Source: Thioalkalivibrio halophilus (GTDB lineage: Bacteria; Pseudomonadota; Gammaproteobacteria; Ectothiorhodospirales; Ectothiorhodospiraceae). From it: a stretch of DNA of 37,254 bases. The translations under genes and the position numbers were made by a program. Below the pieces are notes generated by a model. It was given only the letters and a program-made list of their open reading frames with translations, had not been told where the DNA came from and did no database searches. The DNA lies in the NCBI RefSeq assembly GCF_001995255.1, contig NZ_MUZR01000027.1, positions 1 through 37,254 of the forward strand, written 5' to 3'. How positions within the stretch are numbered: position 1 is the stretch's first letter; each line of letters begins with the position of its first letter. Positions 34,186 to 37,254 of the stretch are shown piece by piece.

Positions 34186-34954
34186 CCTGCTGCTGACGCC
34201 TTTCGTGGCGGGATTCCTGATCACGCTGGTGCTGGCGCTGGCGGGCAGTGGCCTGTTCCTGCGCGGCTCGGTCTGGCAGGCGCTGGCGCTGGGTCAGTGG
34301 GCCGCCGCCGGTGGCGTGCTGGCCTCGGTCCTGCACTGGCCGGTGCTGCCGGTCGCGCTGGCCCTGGGGGCCGGGGTGATGGCCCTGCTGCAGCGGGTAC
34401 GCGATGCCGAGCGCCTGCCGCTGGCGCTGTTCCTGGGCGGGCTGGCCGCGGTCACCCTGCTGGCGGCCAACTTCTCGCAGGCGAGCCTTGCCGCCGCCGC
34501 GTGGGCCGAGGGACAGCTGTATTTCGCCGGCCCGAACGAGCTGATCGCGGTGGTCGTCGCCGGGGTGGCCAGCGCCGTGCTGTGGCCGTGGCTGCGCCGG
34601 GTCTGGCTGCACGCCCAGCTCGCCCCGGACGTCTCCGCCGCACCGGCACCGCCGGCGATCGCGCGCTGGCTGGAGATCGCATGGCTGGTTGCCGTGATCG
34701 TCCTCGGGAGCATGGTGCTGGGCATGCCCGCGGCGCTGGCCACCCTGCTGCTGCCGGCCTGGGGAGCGGCCTTTCTGGCCCGCGGCCTGACCGGCGCGCT
34801 GCTGTGGACCCAGAGCCTGGCGATCGCGGGCTTCCTCGTCGCCTGGACCATCAGCCTGCCACTGGACCAGCCCTTCGCCCCGGTACTGGTGGTCGTGTTC
34901 CTGCTGCTCGCTCTGCTGGCCCGGGCGGGCGCCGTTCTACGGCGGGCGCCCTGA
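34178..34954 (+). CDS. znuB: ZnuB-like ABC transporter permease
   Basis: The 258-residue protein has about eight hydrophobic helices, in the ABC-3 permease pattern (FVAGFLITLVLALAGSGLFLRGSVWQALALGQWAAAGGVLAS at the N-terminus; MVLGMPAALATLLLPAWGAAFLARGL later). It should form the inner-membrane channel for zinc with ZnuC. A periplasmic or cytoplasmic stretch APDVSAAPAPPAIARW is unusually Ala/Pro-rich. The ATG overlaps the znuC end by 8 bases. It is the last gene of the zinc operon; 90 bases follow before the next gene. Confidence 0.9.
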   Translation: MTDLLLTPFVAGFLITLVLALAGSGLFLRGSVWQALALGQWAAAGGVLASVLHWPVLPVALALGAGVMALLQRVRDAERLPLALFLGGLAAVTLLAANFSQASLAAAAWAEGQLYFAGPNELIAVVVAGVASAVLWPWLRRVWLHAQLAPDVSAAPAPPAIARWLEIAWLVAVIVLGSMVLGMPAALATLLLPAWGAAFLARGLTGALLWTQSLAIAGFLVAWTISLPLDQPFAPVLVVVFLLLALLARAGAVLRRAP

Positions 34955-35044
34955 ACCCGGACTGCCACAAGCGGCCGGTGGGAAAACCCGCTATCCGGTG
35001 CGTACACTCTACCCGGAGGAATCAGCGGGAATTGGAGCAGCACC

Positions 35045-37254
35045 ATGAACACGGACGAATTCGAGATCTTCCCCTGGGGCGGTGAATTCCTGACCCGCAT
35101 CCCCGAGGTGGACCACCAGCATCATTACCTGGTGGACCTCATCAACCGCCTGGCCCGCACGGTGCTGGAAGGCACCGACGAGGCCACGGCCGACGGGATC
35201 GTGGCGGAACTGCGCGATTACGCGCGTTACCATTTCGAGACCGAGGAAGGCATCTGGGCACGGGCCTTTCGTGACGACGAATGGTTCGCCCGCCACTGTC
35301 AGGCCCACGCGGGGTTCATCGACGAACTGGACCGCATCGCCGCCCTGGAGGGCCCCGACGAATATCGCCTGCAGCCCCTGCTGGAGTTCCTGGTCCGCTG
35401 GCTGACCCTGCACATCCTGCGCAGCGACAAGCAGATGGCCGCCGCCATCAACGCACTGGAAGCCGGGGTCGGGGTAGCCGAGGCGCGCGAACGGGCCGCG
35501 CGGCATTTCCGCGAACAGTCATCGGCGAGCCTGGAATCCCTCCTCAACACCTACGTACATATCGAGCGCCAGGTCTCGCAGTTCGCCAGGCATCTCGCCT
35601 CGCGCGGGCAGGAAGAGGCCGAGAACCGCTTTCGCACCCTGTTCGACTGCTTCATCCACCCCCTGCTGATCCTGGATGCCGAAGACGGCAGCGTGCTCGA
35701 GGCCAACCCCTCTGCCTGCACATTGACCGGCCATACGGAAAGCGAGCTGAAGGAACGCAGCATCGCCGATCTCCACCCGGACGACGAACGCGAGCGGGTC
35801 GCCGCACTCCTGACGGCACCGCCCGAGGCCCCCGCCGGGCACGACAGCCCGCCGCTGTACAGCCGGGTGCGCACCGCCACGCAGCGCGACGTCCCGGTCC
35901 GCATCACCCGCGGCGGCGAACTCCGCGATCACGGCCGCAGGCTGCGCGTCGCCTTCTACGAGGACATGACCCGCGAGCTGGAACACCGCCGCGAACTGGA
36001 ATGGCGTTCGTTCAATGATCCGCTGACGGGCCTGCCCAACCGGGCCGGGATCATCCAGGCGCTGGAGCAGGTCACCACCGAGCACGACGATACGGCCCTG
36101 GCCCTGATATCGATCGACGTGGACGACTTTGGTGCTCTCAACGACCGCCTGGGCACGGCCGCCGGGGACCGGATCCTGGCCGAACTGAGCCGCCGCTGGC
36201 GCGAACGTCTGAATGACGATGCCCTGCTCGGACGCCGCGGCGGCGACGAGTTCATCCTGGTGCTGCGCAGCTCCGGGGCGATCGAACGCCTGGAAGAGAT
36301 CATGGGTACCGTGATCGAGGCCGGGCATCACCTGCCGGTGTCCGACAAGGGGCCCGCCGGCGCCAGCGAGAGCATCTCGGTCAGCGCGGGGATCTCGATC
36401 CGCCCGCCACGCAGCGGCCTCGACCCGGAAACAGTGCTGCGCCAGGCCGACCATGCGCTGTACGAGTCCAAGCTGCGCCGCGACCGGGCCTGGGAATATT
36501 TCGACCATGGCCAGTACCAGCGGGTGGCCAGCCGGCATCGCACCATCAGCGCCTTCCGCCACGCGATGCATCGCAACGAACTGAGCGTGGAATACCAGCC
36601 CAAGGTGAACATGCGCACCGGCGCGATCCTGGGCGTGGAGGCCCTGGTGCGCTGGCGGCATCCGGATCACGGCCTGCTGACGCCGGGCGAATTCCTGCCG
36701 ACCATTGAAAACGACCCGGTCTCCATCGAGCTGGGCGAGTACATGCTGGAGGAGGCCATGCGCCAGATGGAGGCCTGGCGCCGGAACGGGCACCATCTTC
36801 CGGTCAGCGTCAACATCGGTGCCCTGCAGCTCGAGAACGCCGACCTGGCGCAACGTCTGGAAAACATCCTGGATCGCCATCCGGAGATCCCGCGGGCCGA
36901 TCTCGAGATCGAGGTGCTGGAAAGCACCGCCTTCGACAACGCCGCGGCGGCGGAGGCGAACATGCGTGCGGTCCGCGAACTGGGCGTGTCCATGAGCATC
37001 GACGACTTCGGCACCGGCTACTCGTCGCTGACCTACATCAAGCGCGTGCCCGCCAACGCGCTGAAGATGGACCGCAGCTACGTCCGCGACATGCTGGAGG
37101 ACGCCGATGACCGGGCCATCATCGAGGCGGTGGTGGGCCTGGCCCGGGCGTTCGACCGCCTGGTCCTGGCCGAGGGCGTGGAAACGGTCGAACAGGGGCG
37201 CATCCTGATCGGCATGGGCTGCGAGAACGGCCAGGGCTATGCCATCGCCCGCCC
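35045..37254 (+). CDS. Hemerythrin-PAS-GGDEF-EAL protein (c-di-GMP turnover), incomplete at right edge
   Basis: At least 736 residues, no stop before the edge. Residues 5-140 form a bacteriohemerythrin domain with the diiron pattern VDHQHHYLVDLIN, YHFETEE, HCQAHAGF and LHILRSD, able to bind O2 or sense redox. A PAS domain follows (about 195-315), then GGDEF (from NDPLTGLPNRAG; motif GRRGGDEF near 398, no RxxD I-site) and EAL (GVEALVRW near 531; VNIGALQL, LEIEVLES, IDDFGTGYSSL, EGVET, QGY). EAL catalytic residues all appear present, so phosphodiesterase activity is likely; GGDEF looks intact too. It follows znuB by 90 bases with a TACACT element (35002-35007) as possible -10 box. No membrane segment is seen. 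Confidence 0.93.
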   Translation, partial: MNTDEFEIFPWGGEFLTRIPEVDHQHHYLVDLINRLARTVLEGTDEATADGIVAELRDYARYHFETEEGIWARAFRDDEWFARHCQAHAGFIDELDRIAALEGPDEYRLQPLLEFLVRWLTLHILRSDKQMAAAINALEAGVGVAEARERAARHFREQSSASLESLLNTYVHIERQVSQFARHLASRGQEEAENRFRTLFDCFIHPLLILDAEDGSVLEANPSACTLTGHTESELKERSIADLHPDDERERVAALLTAPPEAPAGHDSPPLYSRVRTATQRDVPVRITRGGELRDHGRRLRVAFYEDMTRELEHRRELEWRSFNDPLTGLPNRAGIIQALEQVTTEHDDTALALISIDVDDFGALNDRLGTAAGDRILAELSRRWRERLNDDALLGRRGGDEFILVLRSSGAIERLEEIMGTVIEAGHHLPVSDKGPAGASESISVSAGISIRPPRSGLDPETVLRQADHALYESKLRRDRAWEYFDHGQYQRVASRHRTISAFRHAMHRNELSVEYQPKVNMRTGAILGVEALVRWRHPDHGLLTPGEFLPTIENDPVSIELGEYMLEEAMRQMEAWRRNGHHLPVSVNIGALQLENADLAQRLENILDRHPEIPRADLEIEVLESTAFDNAAAAEANMRAVRELGVSMSIDDFGTGYSSLTYIKRVPANALKMDRSYVRDMLEDADDRAIIEAVVGLARAFDRLVLAEGVETVEQGRILIGMGCENGQGYAIAR

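Overview
The window is a compact, GC-rich stretch of bacterial chromosome. Gene content and order point to a gammaproteobacterium: yggS-proC-yggT divergent from pilT-pilU, yqgE-ruvX-pyrR-pyrB-pyrC', ppsA-ppsR, nudE-cysQ. The acidic proteins, high GC and the set of signalling and zinc genes would fit the Ectothiorhodospiraceae/Thioalkalivibrio area, but that placement is an inference from gene content only. I see no rRNA, tRNA, insertion sequence, phage or CRISPR.

Layout. (1) 1-1194, minus strand: four small unrecognised genes, three of them membrane or exported, linked by ATGA overlaps; one runs off the left edge. (2) 1502-6186, plus: yqgE, ruvX, pyrR, pyrB, a dihydroorotase-like pyrC' that has lost its metal ligands, and a pyrK-like Fe-S flavoprotein, nearly all overlapping. 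(3) 6240-9669, minus: three tandem pilus-retraction ATPases (pilT, pilU and a second PilU-like copy). (4) 9779-12553, plus: yggS, proC, yggT, a DUF4426 protein. (5) 12598-17734: a TauE/SafE-like membrane protein and a TerB-like protein (minus), a divergent QueC-like protein with a small Rof-like partner (plus), yrfG-type nucleotidase (minus), a secreted unknown, nudE and cysQ (plus). (6) 17736-20950, minus: ppsA and its regulatory kinase/phosphatase ppsR. (7) 21042-24105, plus: a three-gene system of retropepsin-like protease, inactive transglutaminase fused to membrane helices, and an ATP-grasp ligase. (8) 24198-29046, plus: a six-PAS soluble histidine kinase, a single-domain response regulator and a REC-PAS-GGDEF diguanylate cyclase. 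(9) 29100-34954: a zinc island with zur, two candidate Zur boxes, a His-rich outer-membrane protein and znuACB, interrupted by a VapBC-like toxin-antitoxin pair and a hypoxanthine/uracil-type DNA glycosylase gene. (10) 35045 to the right edge: a hemerythrin-PAS-GGDEF-EAL protein, incomplete.

The observations I rate highest are: an intergenic unit (30954-31107) with a fully consensus sigma70 promoter (TTGACA, 16 bp, TATAAT) and a perfect rho-independent terminator, predicting a small RNA of about 120 nt that I cannot match to a known family; the protease/7TM/ATP-grasp triad; two Zur-like operators ahead of the zinc operon; the coupled cluster of unknown small genes at the left edge, including a 55-codon gene; the triplicated retraction ATPases; and a QueC-family protein with altered PP-loop and substrate-site motifs.
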